Below are positions 7,506 through 14,756 of a DNA stretch of 28,603 nucleotides, piece by piece. This DNA comes from JAFDWI01 sp040255345 (GTDB lineage Bacteria > Actinomycetota > Acidimicrobiia > Acidimicrobiales > Iamiaceae): assembly GCA_040255345.1 (NCBI GenBank), contig JBDZUV010000029.1:1-28603 (forward strand), in the 5' to 3' direction. Below the pieces are notes generated by a model. The model made no database searches and was not told the DNA's origin. It saw only the letters and a program-made list of their open reading frames with translations. Made by a program: the position numbers and the translations under genes. How positions within the stretch are numbered: position 1 is the first letter of the stretch; every line of letters begins with the position of its first letter.

Positions 7506-8455
7506 GCGGTTCCCTCGAGACGCCGTTGGGAGCGGTCGACGATGACCCGTGCGCCGACGTTGACGACGATCGTGATGGCGAAGAGCACCACGCCGAGTCC
7601 CATGAGTGCCCGCTGATTCAGCATGTTCCCTTCACCGTTGAAGGTGTTCGCGATGATCGCTGCCATCGTGTAGCCCGGTTCGGTCACGTTCGCGGTGATC
7701 TGGACCGACGAGCCCACCACGAGGGCGACCGCGATCGTCTCACCCAGGGCGCGCCCCAGACCGAGCATGACCGCCCCGGTGATGCCGGCCGCGCTCGAGG
7801 GCAGGATGGCGGTCCGCACGACCTCCATACGCGTGGCGCCGAGCGCCCAGGCGGCATCGACGGTCGGCCGGGGAACGGTCGCGACCACGTCCCGGGTGAT
7901 CGAGGTGATCACCGGGCAGATCATGAACGCCACGACGATGCCCGCGGTGAGCAGGCTCGACCCGCTCGCTGAAGGTCCGGCGAAGGTCCGGTAGATCCGC
8001 TGCAGCGGGTCGTGGAACGCCAGCAGACCGACGAGCCCGTACACCACCGAAGGCACCGCGGCCAGCAGGTCGATCAGTGCGACGAGTGGGCCGCGCAGGC
8101 GGCGGGGACACAACTCGGTCGCGAACAGTGCGACACCGATGCTCATCGGCACCGCGATGACCAGAGCGATCAGCGCGGTCACGATCGTGCCGTACACCAG
8201 TGGCAGTGCGCCGTAGGTGTTCGACGCCGACGACCAGGTGGTGCCGGTGAAGAAGCCCCAGCCTTCCCGTTGCATCGCGGGCCACGCGTAGGTCGTGGTC
8301 GAGACGACGATGCCGGTCAGGACCGCCAGCACCGCCAGCCCCGATCCCAGGCTGACCGACGTGAAGATGCGATCGGCGCGCCGCGACGAACGGGACCCCC
8401 GGAGGTGCCGCGCGAGCGGCACCTCCGGGGTTTCCGGTTCACCATGAGATGCCAT
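7502..8455 (-). CDS. pstC: Phosphate ABC transporter permease PstC
   Basis: 317-residue permease with about six membrane helices. Recognisable PstC segments include LLAAVPSVVYGLVGLLAF and DAAWALGATRMEVVRTAILPSSAAGI (EAA loop). A ~30-residue hydrophilic, arginine-rich N terminus precedes helix 1. The ATG at 8455 lies only 5 bp after the pstS stop, and the sequence between is CCTCC, so no ribosome-binding site is visible and coupling to pstS is likely. Codons 6-17 contain a near-perfect inverted repeat (8397-8430). The stop overlaps the pstA GTG. Confidence 0.93.
   Translation of the reverse strand: MASHGEPETPEVPLARHLRGSRSSRRADRIFTSVSLGSGLAVLAVLTGIVVSTTTYAWPAMQREGWGFFTGTTWSSASNTYGALPLVYGTIVTALIALVIAVPMSIGVALFATELCPRRLRGPLVALIDLLAAVPSVVYGLVGLLAFHDPLQRIYRTFAGPSASGSSLLTAGIVVAFMICPVITSITRDVVATVPRPTVDAAWALGATRMEVVRTAILPSSAAGITGAVMLGLGRALGETIAVALVVGSSVQITANVTEPGYTMAAIIANTFNGEGNMLNQRALMGLGVVLFAITIVVNVGARVIVDRSQRRLEGTA
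8397..8430 (-). promoter_or_regulatory. Strong intra-operon hairpin just after pstS, within pstC codons 9-20
   Basis: Perfect 14-bp arms (8397-8410 and 8417-8430) surround a 6-nt centre whose outer bases also pair, giving a 15-bp GC-rich stem with a 4-nt loop. In the mRNA it begins about 30 nt after the pstS stop. No U-run follows, so it is not a classic terminator. It could stabilise the pstS 3' end or attenuate reading into pstCAB, giving the excess of binding protein these operons need. Confidence 0.6.
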
Positions 8456-8460
8456 GGAGG

Positions 8461-9609
8461 TCAGGGGACCTCGATGCGGTCGAGCTGGGCGATGGCCTTG
8501 TGGGCGAGCTCGGTGGGCAGCGGGGCGTAGTTCACGCTGGAGGTGAAGCTCTCGTCCTGTCCGTCGGTCAGGATGAATTGGAGGAAGGCCTTGACCGCCT
8601 GACCCTTGGTCGCATCAGCCTGTTTCGCCATCACGATGATCCAGGTCGGCGACGTGATCGGGTAGGCGCCTTCACCTTCGGTGTCGATCGGGCTGTAGGT
8701 CAGGTCATCGGCGACGTCGGCTCCTGCCGCGGCTGCCGAGGCGCCCCCGAGCGTCGGCTGCATGAACGCACCGGCTCTGTTCTCGATCGACGCGAAGGTC
8801 AGCTTCTGGCTCTTGGCGTCTGACAGGTCGACGTAGCCGATGGCACCGTCGGACTTGGCAATGCACTGGGCGACGCCACCGTTGCCCGAGGCGCCCTGGG
8901 TTCGGGCCGGCCACTCGATCGAGTCCGAGGAACCCAAGGTCCAGTCCGCGCCACCCGCGGCGTCCAGGTACTTGGAGAAGTTCGTCGTCGTCCCCGAGGC
9001 GTCCGAGCGGTGGCACACCGTGATCGGCGTCGCGGGCAGTTTGGCGTCCTTGTTGAGCGCGGCGATCGCCGGGTCGTTCCAGGTGGTCACTCCGGCGGTG
9101 AAGATCTTCGCCAGGGTGGGGCCGTCGAGCTTCAGGTGCTCGACGCCGTCGACGTTGTAGGACACCGTGATGGGGGCGACGACGGTCGGGAAGTAGAGCA
9201 CCTTTCCGTCGTAGCCGCCCTTGTCCTCGTGGTTGATCAACGAGTCGGAACCCGCGAAGTCGACGACGCCGTCGGCCAGGTCGGACTTGCCCTGACCCGA
9301 ACCACCGCCGCCGTAGGCGATCTTGATGCCGGGCAGCACCGAGGTGAACGTGTCGATGGCCGCGTTGTAGTAGTTCTGCGGGAAGGTCGCGCCCGATGCC
9401 TTCAGGTCGGCCTTCAGGTTCCCGTATGCGGTCGGGTCGAAGTCCGGAGCCGTCCCTTCAGCAGTGGTACCTCCAGGCGTCGAGGCCGCCTCGCCGTTGC
9501 CGTCAGTGGACGATCCGGAACTGCCACAGGCGCCCGCCGTGGCCAGGAGCGCGGCGATCGCGACGCCGACTCCGATTCGGCGAATGCGTGAGAGATGCAG
9601 CGTTTGCAT
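8461..9609 (-). CDS. pstS: Phosphate-binding lipoprotein PstS
   Basis: 382 residues. The N terminus MQTLHLSRIRRIGVGVAIAA plus LLATAGAC is a lipoprotein signal peptide with Cys28 as the lipidated residue, followed by a Ser/Gly/Thr-rich tether to ~residue 55. Phosphate-ligand segments are visible: ASGATFPQ (72-79), YGGGGSGQGKSDL (~99-111), FAGSDS (~118-123) and RSDASGTTTNFSKYL (201-215). It captures phosphate outside the membrane and hands it to PstCA. The ATG at 9609 has GAGGAGG about 12 nt upstream, rather far. A PHO box and a TAGCGT -10 lie upstream. It is the first gene of the pst operon. Confidence 0.95.
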   Translation of the reverse strand: MQTLHLSRIRRIGVGVAIAALLATAGACGSSGSSTDGNGEAASTPGGTTAEGTAPDFDPTAYGNLKADLKASGATFPQNYYNAAIDTFTSVLPGIKIAYGGGGSGQGKSDLADGVVDFAGSDSLINHEDKGGYDGKVLYFPTVVAPITVSYNVDGVEHLKLDGPTLAKIFTAGVTTWNDPAIAALNKDAKLPATPITVCHRSDASGTTTNFSKYLDAAGGADWTLGSSDSIEWPARTQGASGNGGVAQCIAKSDGAIGYVDLSDAKSQKLTFASIENRAGAFMQPTLGGASAAAAGADVADDLTYSPIDTEGEGAYPITSPTWIIVMAKQADATKGQAVKAFLQFILTDGQDESFTSSVNYAPLPTELAHKAIAQLDRIEVP

Positions 9610-9675
9610 GGGTTGGTCGGGCCCTCCTCGGGGCGGGTGACCGGCGGCGGATCCGCGTGGTCTCCGATGCGCGCC

Positions 9676-9681
9676 ACGCTA
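9676..9681 (-). promoter_or_regulatory. -10 box TAGCGT of the pst operon
   Basis: TAGCGT on the minus strand lies downstream of the TTCACC repeats. The predicted transcription start is near 9669, with a leader of about 60 nt. No good -35 is present, as expected for an activator-dependent Pho promoter. Confidence 0.55.
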
Positions 9682-9690
9682 GAAACCCGA

Positions 9691-9730
9691 GGTGAACACG
9701 CACCCCCGACCCAGGTGAACTTCAGGTGAA
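9691..9730 (-). promoter_or_regulatory. PHO box: TTCACC direct repeats before pstS
   Basis: On the minus strand TTCACC occurs at 9730-9725 and 9719-9714, exactly 11 nt apart, as CTTCACCTGA and GTTCACCTGG. A third TTCACC follows at 9696-9691, 23 nt further on. Eleven-nucleotide direct repeats of GTTCACC-like units are the known binding site of PhoP/RegX3-type regulators in actinobacteria. Their position around and upstream of the -35 region fits activation by the response regulator encoded at the end of the operon. Confidence 0.85.
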
Positions 9731-9761
9731 GTTCATCTCGAGTACCGGCGAACCCGCCTCC

Positions 9762-9781
9762 ACCGCCGTGCCGAGGGCGGT
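9762..9781 (-). terminator. Possible weak hairpin after the nudix gene
   Basis: ACCGCC (9762-9767) and GGCGGT (9776-9781) can pair across 8 nt, 22 bases after the nudix stop and before the PHO box. There is no U-tract. It might separate the ppk-nudix transcript from pst, but read-through is equally possible. Confidence 0.25.
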
Positions 9782-9802
9782 CGTCCCGACGCCTTCGTGC
9801 GA

Positions 9803-10210
9803 TCAGTGAGCGAGGCGGCAGAACGCGTCGAGCACGGCGGCGTCACGTTCGTAACTGAGGACCCGCCCCGCTCTGGTCGGACGCAACCAGCACAGTACGT
9901 CGACCTCGTCGTCCCAGCTCTCCGCCGCGCCGCGCAGCTCCATCGCCCAGTAGCGCACCTGCTTGGGCCGTCCGTTGCGATCGTGGTAGCGGACCGGTGG
10001 CAGCTCGAGCCCCAGGGCACAGGCCAGCCCCGTTTCCTCGGCCACTTCGCGCACGGCGCACTCCTCATCGGTCTCTCCCGGTTCACACTTGCCCTTCGGA
10101 AACGACCAGTCGTCGTAACGGGGTCGGTGCACGACGACGACTTCGAGCATGCCGCGGTCGCGCCAGACGACGCCGCCGGCCGCACGCACCACGACGTCCG
10201 CCTTGCTCAC
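9803..10210 (-). CDS. NUDIX hydrolase, MutT1-like but NUDIX domain only
   Basis: 135 residues. The NUDIX box runs from G40 to L62 (GKCEPGETDEECAVREVAEE then TGL) with E46, R54, E55, E58 and E59 all in place. FPKGKCEPGE and the ppk1 neighbourhood match the mycobacterial mutT1-ppk arrangement (Rv2985-Rv2984). MutT1 has an added histidine-phosphatase domain that is absent here. Likely substrates are nucleoside polyphosphates such as Ap4A or 8-oxo-dGTP, but the sequence does not decide. The GTG start overlaps the ppk TGA (GTGA, 10207-10210), so the two are coupled. Confidence 0.88.
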   Translation of the reverse strand: MSKADVVVRAAGGVVWRDRGMLEVVVVHRPRYDDWSFPKGKCEPGETDEECAVREVAEETGLACALGLELPPVRYHDRNGRPKQVRYWAMELRGAAESWDDEVDVLCWLRPTRAGRVLSYERDAAVLDAFCRLAH

Positions 10211-12599
10211 CGCGTCCCGCCGGTGGTCGCCGTCGACTCTTCGTCCAACTCATGTCGCCGGGTGCGCCCCAGGGCGACCTGCTGCAGGACCCGGTGGGCG
10301 TTCACCGGCGGCGGGAGGATTCCGGGGCCTTCGGCGGATTGGTCGACGCCGTCGCGTACCCGGTGCCAGAACCCGTCGGCATCGAGGGTCCAGGCGAGCT
10401 GGTTGTCGGCCAGCTCCGTGTCGAGGATCCGCCCAAGTCGCTCGACGCAGACCGGATCGTGGACCGGAGCGATGATCTCCACCCGACGATCCAGGTTGCG
10501 CGGCATCAGGTCCGCGGACGAGATGAACACGGCCGGCTGTGCAGGGCCGGCACCGTTCGCGAACCGGAAGATCCGCGAGTGTTCCAGGTACCTGCCGATC
10601 AGCGACGTGACCCTGATGTTCTCCGACAGCCCGGGCACCCCGGGTCGCAGGCAGCAGATACCCCGGATGATCAGCTCGATGTCGACGCCCGCCTGCGACG
10701 CCGCATAGAGGCGGTCGATCATCGGCGCGTCGACCAGGCTGTTCATCTTCATCAACATGGCGGCCGGGCGCCCGGCACGAGCCGCTGCGATCTCGTTGTC
10801 GATCAGGTCGTACAACCCCTGACGCAAGGTGTGCGGCGCCACCAGCAACTGGTCGTATTCGACCTTGCGGGAGTAACCGGTGAGAAAGTTGAAGAGTTGG
10901 GTGATGTCGCGACCCAGCGTCTCACTGCTGGTGAACAGCCCGAGGTCCTCGTAGGTCTTGGCGGTGGTGTCGTTGTAGTTGCCGGTACCGATGTGGCAGT
11001 ACCGCTGCAGCGCGCCTCCCTCGTCGCGCACGACCATGGTCGTCTTGCAGTGGGTCTTCAAGCCCACCAGCCCGTAGGTGACGTGCACGCCCGCCTCTTC
11101 GAGCGCACGCGCCCATTCGATGTTCGCCGCCTCGTCGAAGCGCGCCTTGAGCTCCACCAGGGCCGCCACCTGTTTGCCGTGTTCCGCGGCACGGATCAGT
11201 GACTGGACGATGGCGCTTCGACCCGAGGTGCGGTACAGGGTGATCTTGATCGCCAGCACCTGCGGGTCGCGTGCCGCCTGGCGGATGAACTCCTCCACCG
11301 AGGTCACGAACGACTCGTACGGATGGTGGACGAGCAGGTCGCCGGCTCGGATCGTCGCGAAGAAGTCCGAATGCTCGTCGTCGCCCGGCGTGAGTGGCCC
11401 GGGGGTGACCGGCACCCACGGGCGTTCCTTGAGGTCGGGCCGGTCGAGGTCGCCCAATGCCCACAGCCCACCGAGGTCGAGCGGACCGAACGATGCGTAC
11501 ACGTCCTCTTCGGTCAATTCGAGTTCGCGGATGAGCAGATCACGGACGTCACCAGAGGCACGGGCGTCGATCTCGAGGCGGACCGCCCGGCCGAACCGAC
11601 GGCGACGGAGCTCCATCTCCACGGCGACCAACAGATCGTCGGCTTCCTCCTCCTCGACCGCGAGATCGGCATTGCGGGTCACGCGGAACGGCACGTGCTC
11701 GACGATCTCCATGCCCTCGAACAGTTGGTCGAGGTGGGCCGAGATCACCTTCTCCAGTGGCAGGAAGCGCTGTCCGTCGGGTAGGACCACGAAGCGGGGC
11801 AGCGTGGCGGGCACCTTGACGCGGGCGAAGCGGCGTTCACCGGTGTGGGGATCACGGACCAGCACCGCGAGGTTCAACGACAGCGACGAGATGTAGGGGA
11901 AGGGGTGCCCCGGATCGACCGACAACGGGGTCAGAACCGGAAATATCCGGTCCTCGAATTCGGTGACGAGAAACCGGCGGTCGTCGTCGTCGAGCGAGTC
12001 CCAGTCGGACAGGACCACCCCCGCGTCGGCCAGTTCGGGGACGACCTGGGTGAGAAAGATCTTCTCGCTCCGCTCCACGAGGTCGCGCACCCGGCCGGCG
12101 ATGGCGCTGAGCTGCTGGGCCGGCGTGAGTCCGTCGGCAGAGAGCTGGCCGAAGCCGGCGGCGACCTGGTCCTTCAGGCCCGCGACCCGCACCTGGAAGA
12201 ACTCGTCGAGGTTGTCGGAGAAGATGGCACAGAACTTGGCCTTCTCGAGCACCGGCACGTCGTCGAACGTGGCGTTGGACAGGACCCGCTCGTTGAAGTC
12301 GAGCCACGACAATTCCCGATTCAGGAACCTCGCCGGTTCGCCNNNNNNNNNNNNNNNNNNNNNNNNNNNNNNNNNNNNNNNNNNNNNNNNNNNNNNNNNN
12401 NNNNNNNNNNNNNNNNNNNNNNNNNNNNNNNNNNNNNNNNNNGCTCGTTGAAGTCGAGCCACGACAATTCCCGATTCAGGAACCTCGCCGGTTCGCCACC
12501 GACGTCGGCGCTGCTCCGGGCCGATTCGGTGGCGGCCGATTCGGTGGCGGCCGATTCGGTGACGGCCGATTCGGCGGCGGTCGATTCACCAGGTACCAT
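10207..12599 (-). CDS. ppk1: Polyphosphate kinase PPK1 (split in this scaffold by an artefactual gap)
   Basis: Makes polyphosphate from ATP. After removing the 100 N and one of the two identical 55-bp flanks, the gene reads continuously from ATG 12599 for about 745 residues, normal for PPK1. The N-terminal ~35 residues are a variable Ala-Thr-Glu-Ser repeat. Then come FLNRELSWLDFNERVL, FPYISSLSLNLAVL, DPQVLAIKITLYRTSG, and the catalytic region GLKTHCKTTMVVRDE (His of KTHCK is the expected phosphorylated residue) and YCHIGTGNYND. The start has no ribosome-binding site but has TAGGCT 8 nt upstream, suggesting a leaderless mRNA. The next gene is the coupled nudix hydrolase, and the pst operon follows on the same strand. 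Confidence 0.95.
12288..12342. repeat. 55-bp copy 1 flanking the assembly gap (artefact)
   Basis: These 55 bases are identical to 12443-12497 on the other side of the 100-N run. Both encode the same part of PPK1 (EPARFLNRELSWLDFNE). The copy is an overlap between two contig ends, not a biological repeat. Confidence 0.95.
12343..12442. other. Assembly gap of 100 N inside ppk1; probably no missing sequence
   Basis: Exactly 100 N flanked by identical 55-bp sequences. Overlapping those copies removes 155 bases and restores the ppk1 reading frame, so the gap is most likely a failed join of overlapping contigs. Confidence 0.95.
12443..12497. repeat. 55-bp copy 2 flanking the assembly gap (artefact)
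   Basis: Identical to 12288-12342. An exact 55-bp shared end is what two contigs neighbouring in a k=55 de Bruijn graph would show. Confidence 0.95.
12521..12590 (-). repeat. 15-bp tandem repeat in the ppk1 N-terminal coding region
   Basis: Units CCGATTCGGTGGCGG (12521-12535 and 12536-12550), CCGATTCGGTGACGG (12551-12565), CCGATTCGGCGGCGG (12566-12580) and a partial TCGATTCACC (12581-12590). On the coding strand they specify repeats of Ala-Ala/Val-Thr-Glu-Ser. Being in frame, copy-number change would lengthen or shorten the PPK1 N terminus without a frameshift. Confidence 0.85.
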
Positions 12600-12607
12600 C
12601 GGCGTTC

Positions 12608-12613
12608 AGCCTA
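12608..12613 (-). promoter_or_regulatory. -10 box TAGGCT, 8 nt before ppk1 ATG (leaderless)
   Basis: TAGGCT on the minus strand lies 8 nt before the ATG at 12599, with no Shine-Dalgarno sequence between. The transcript would begin at or next to the start codon. Confidence 0.5.
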
Positions 12614-12681
12614 GGGGGCCGTCGAACGATGCCGTCTGCCGAATCGCCGAGCGTTCGTCGGCGGTTCGCGACGACGCCGTC

Positions 12682-12948
12682 TCACTCGGTCGTGAAGCCG
12701 AGATCCCATTCGAGCAGGATGTTCTCCCGTTCGGCGTCGCGCACACAGCGCTCACGGTTCCGGCGGAACTGGGGGTCGTGAGGCGGTACGAGTTGCAGTC
12801 GGGCCATGACCCGGGCGCGGAAGTCCTCGATGAAGCTCCGGTCGCCGAAGTCCGACTGGACTTCCCAATGGGGTGCCACCGGACCCAGGTACACGATGCG
12901 GGCATGGCCGCGTGGTGGTTCAGCGGACTCGGCAGCGATCTCGGACAT
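12682..12948 (-). CDS. Small conserved-looking hypothetical protein (88 aa)
   Basis: I do not recognise the family. The 88-residue product has a short acidic/proline start, a core ARIVYLGPVAPHWEVQSDFG, then an Arg-rich amphipathic helix (FIEDFRARVMARLQLV) and the end ENILLEWDLGFTTE. There is no signal peptide or membrane segment, so it is probably cytosolic. Third-codon GC is high, as in its neighbours, supporting a real gene. The ATG has a TAGAAT -10 box 8 nt upstream, suggesting a leaderless mRNA. It lies between tatA and ppk1 on the same strand, with 82 bases to the ppk1 start. Confidence 0.7.
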   Translation of the reverse strand: MSEIAAESAEPPRGHARIVYLGPVAPHWEVQSDFGDRSFIEDFRARVMARLQLVPPHDPQFRRNRERCVRDAERENILLEWDLGFTTE

Positions 12949-12956
12949 GTCGGTCG

Positions 12957-12962
12957 ATTCTA
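12957..12962 (-). promoter_or_regulatory. -10 box TAGAAT, 8 nt before ATG (leaderless)
   Basis: TAGAAT on the minus strand is the closest match to the TATAAT consensus in the window and sits 8 nt before the ATG at 12948 of the 88-aa gene. Confidence 0.55.
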
Positions 12963-13028
12963 GGAGACCGACGCGCTGCAGCTACGAACCGCCCCGACGG
13001 GCACATCCACGGCCCGAAGGGCCGACGG

Positions 13029-13268
13029 TCAGGTCTTGTCGCTGTCGGAAGCTGTGCTGTTCCCAGGGGTCTGCGCTGCGTTCTGCGAGGAGTTCGTGGG
13101 CACGTCGGATTCGTCGCCCGCGAGTCCCTTCTTGAACTCCCGCTGAGCGGACCCGACCGAACGTGCCAGCTGGGGAAGCTTCGCCCCTCCGAACAGGATC
13201 AGGAGGATCGCCAGAATGATGATCAGCTCGGGGCCCTCGAGAAACGCGAGTAGTGGAGAGAATGACAC
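13029..13268 (-). CDS. tatA: Sec-independent protein translocase subunit TatA
   Basis: 79 residues. A single membrane helix (GPELIIILAILLILFGGA, ~12-29) is followed by the TatA hinge FGG, the amphipathic helix AKLPQLARSVGSAQREFKKG and an acidic/polar tail. This is the full TatA/E layout. TatA multimers open the membrane for folded proteins. No tatB or tatC is in the window. The frame stays open far upstream across the ftcD-like gene, but the GTG at 13268 gives the proper TatA N terminus and has a TACGCT box 6 nt upstream. Confidence 0.92.
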   Translation of the reverse strand: MSFSPLLAFLEGPELIIILAILLILFGGAKLPQLARSVGSAQREFKKGLAGDESDVPTNSSQNAAQTPGNSTASDSDKT

Positions 13269-13274
13269 GCCAAC

Positions 13275-13280
13275 AGCGTA
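13275..13280 (-). promoter_or_regulatory. -10 box TACGCT, 6 nt before tatA GTG (leaderless)
   Basis: TACGCT on the minus strand, 6 nt before the GTG at 13268. No ribosome-binding site is possible in the space left. Confidence 0.5.
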
Positions 13281-13334
13281 CACACTGCACCACCCGTCGG
13301 CTACCCCCGTCCGTCGGTGTGGCACCATGCGCAC

Positions 13335-14147
13335 ATGCTCGAATGCGTGGTCAACATCGCCGAGGGACGGGACCAGACCAAGCTCACCGAGTTGGCGCGT
13401 TCCTGCGGTGACGATCTGTTGGATCTGCACCGCGATCGCCACCATCACCGGTCGGTGTTCTCGGTGGTGGGCACCGACGCGCCGCGGCGCCTGGCAAGCC
13501 GCGCGGTCGAACTGTTGGATCTGCGTGGCCACAGCGGCGTGCATCCGCGCATCGGGGTGGTCGATGTGGTGCCCTTCGTGCCACTCGACGGCTCGACGAT
13601 GGCAGACGCGGTGGCAGCACGCGACGCCTTCAGCGACTGGATGGGCGACGAATTGGGGGTGCCGTGCTTCCGGTACGGAACCGAACGGACCCTTCCCGAG
13701 GTGCGACGGGGCGCGTTCACGACGCTCGCACCCGACACGGGCCCGCCCGACCCACATCCCACGGCGGGCGCGTGCGCGGTGGGCGCCCGTGAGGTGCTGG
13801 TCGCCTACAACGTCTGGGTCACCGCCCCCGACCTGGCGGCGGTCCGCCGGGTGGCCACCGCGGTCCGCAGCCCGACGGTCCGGACCCTCGGGTTGGCCGT
13901 GGGCGACCGGTTCCAGGTCTCGTGCAACCTCATCGCCCCCGACGTGACCGGGCCCGAGGCCGTCACCGAAGCCGTCCGGCTGCACGGCCCGGCCGAGCAC
14001 GTCGCCGTCGTCGGCTGTGAGCTCGTCGGTCTGGTGCCCCGCCGGGTCGTCGAACGCATCGACCGACTCGATCTGGCCCGGCTGGATCTGTCGACCGACC
14101 GCACCATCGAATTCCGACTGCTGGCCGCCGAGGGGCTGCGCCGATAG
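13335..14147 (+). CDS. Glutamate formimidoyltransferase-like protein (FTCD N-terminal type)
   Basis: 270 residues. MLECVVNIAEGRD and HSGVHPRIGVVDVVPFVPL are hallmark segments of the formiminotransferase domain, and H70 before PRIG matches the catalytic His. The enzyme normally moves a formimino group from formimino-glutamate to tetrahydrofolate in histidine breakdown. No cyclodeaminase domain and no hut genes are present here, so the role may differ. The ATG at 13335 was chosen to match the family N terminus; the frame also offers GTG 13317. No Shine-Dalgarno sequence is seen. Divergent from tatA. Confidence 0.85.
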   Translation: MLECVVNIAEGRDQTKLTELARSCGDDLLDLHRDRHHHRSVFSVVGTDAPRRLASRAVELLDLRGHSGVHPRIGVVDVVPFVPLDGSTMADAVAARDAFSDWMGDELGVPCFRYGTERTLPEVRRGAFTTLAPDTGPPDPHPTAGACAVGAREVLVAYNVWVTAPDLAAVRRVATAVRSPTVRTLGLAVGDRFQVSCNLIAPDVTGPEAVTEAVRLHGPAEHVAVVGCELVGLVPRRVVERIDRLDLARLDLSTDRTIEFRLLAAEGLRR

Positions 14148-14184
14148 GCGCATCCGATCCGGAAGCCCCTCGCATTTGCTTCAA

Positions 14185-14208
14185 CCGTGGCTCGGCGAAC
14201 GACCACGG
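14185..14208. terminator. Dyad CCGTGG-N12-CCACGG between convergent genes
   Basis: Six-bp arms at 14185-14190 and 14203-14208, 37 bases past the ftcD-like stop and 93 before the whiB stop. It could act as a bidirectional terminator, but the stem is short and has no T-tract. Nothing else was seen in 14148-14300. Confidence 0.25.
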
Positions 14209-14300
14209 AAGGCCGGACGAGACGGGACCCCTCCGCGCAGCCGGTGAGCGGCGCTGGATCCAACCGATGGCGACGACCGAACGGCGGTGGCGGGCGGTGC

Positions 14301-14576
14301 TCAGGCGCTGCGGACGGCCCGGCGACCGATGGCCCGCTCGCGACGGATCCGACGGCGTTCCCGCTCGCTCATGCCGCCCCAGATCCCGAACTTCTCGCCA
14401 TGGTCGAGTGCGTACTCGAGGCATTCGGCGCGTACGACACAGCCTCGGCACACTTCCTTCGCCTCGCGCGTGGACGCCCCGCGCTCAGGGAAGAACAGAT
14501 CAGGGTCCACGCCCAGGCAGTTCGCGTACTGGTGCCACTCGAGGCCTTCGTTGTCCACTTCGAATTCTGCTGTCAT
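14301..14576 (-). CDS. whiB2: WhiB-family iron-sulfur regulator, WhiB2/WhmD-like
   Basis: 91 residues. The four cluster cysteines are C20, C43, C46 and C52 (C-x22-C-x2-C-x5-C), followed by the turn GIWGGMSERERRRIRRER, in which GIWGG (64-68) and a basic tail contact sigma factor and DNA. The sequence VDPDLFFPERG and the overall length match the WhiB2/WhmD group linked to cell division. The ATG is preceded by GGGGAGG at 5 nt, one of the best ribosome-binding sites in the window. A long upstream region (14577-14815) with two dyads precedes it. Confidence 0.93.
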   Translation of the reverse strand: MTAEFEVDNEGLEWHQYANCLGVDPDLFFPERGASTREAKEVCRGCVVRAECLEYALDHGEKFGIWGGMSERERRRIRRERAIGRRAVRSA

Positions 14577-14704
14577 CGGACCTCCCCGGTGCGGAGTCGA
14601 TTCCCAAACGATGAGTTCCGGCGAGTGGTGCTGGCGCCGTCACCCCTGATCTCGTCGACCACGACCAGGGCCCGGAGTGCGAGCTCCAAACCACGGGTGT
14701 GGAA

Positions 14705-14718
14705 TTACAACGCTGTAA
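14705..14718. promoter_or_regulatory. Dyad TTACA-ACGC-TGTAA upstream of whiB2
   Basis: Perfect 5-bp arms in an unusually AT-rich patch about 130 bases before whiB2. On the minus strand TACAGC and TGTAAT resemble -10 boxes, so it may be an operator overlapping the whiB2 promoter. Regulator unknown. Confidence 0.4.
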
Positions 14719-14736
14719 GCATGACGGTTTTCTCGT

Positions 14737-14756
14737 TGAAATGCAAGGGGATTTCA
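14737..14756. promoter_or_regulatory. Dyad TGAAAT-N8-ATTTCA upstream of whiB2
   Basis: Perfect 6-bp arms, 18 bases beyond the TTACA dyad, in the same AT-rich patch between whiB2 and the VWA gene. Candidate regulator site for whiB2. Not matched to any known box. Confidence 0.4.

Noticed and set aside
12288..12497. 55-bp direct repeat as a duplication or attachment site
   Set aside because: It flanks a 100-N run and both copies encode the same PPK1 residues; an assembly overlap explains it.
13269..14153. Extension of the tatA frame to an apparent 374-residue protein
   Set aside because: The extra part is antisense to the formimidoyltransferase-like gene and low in complexity. The GTG at 13268 gives a normal TatA.
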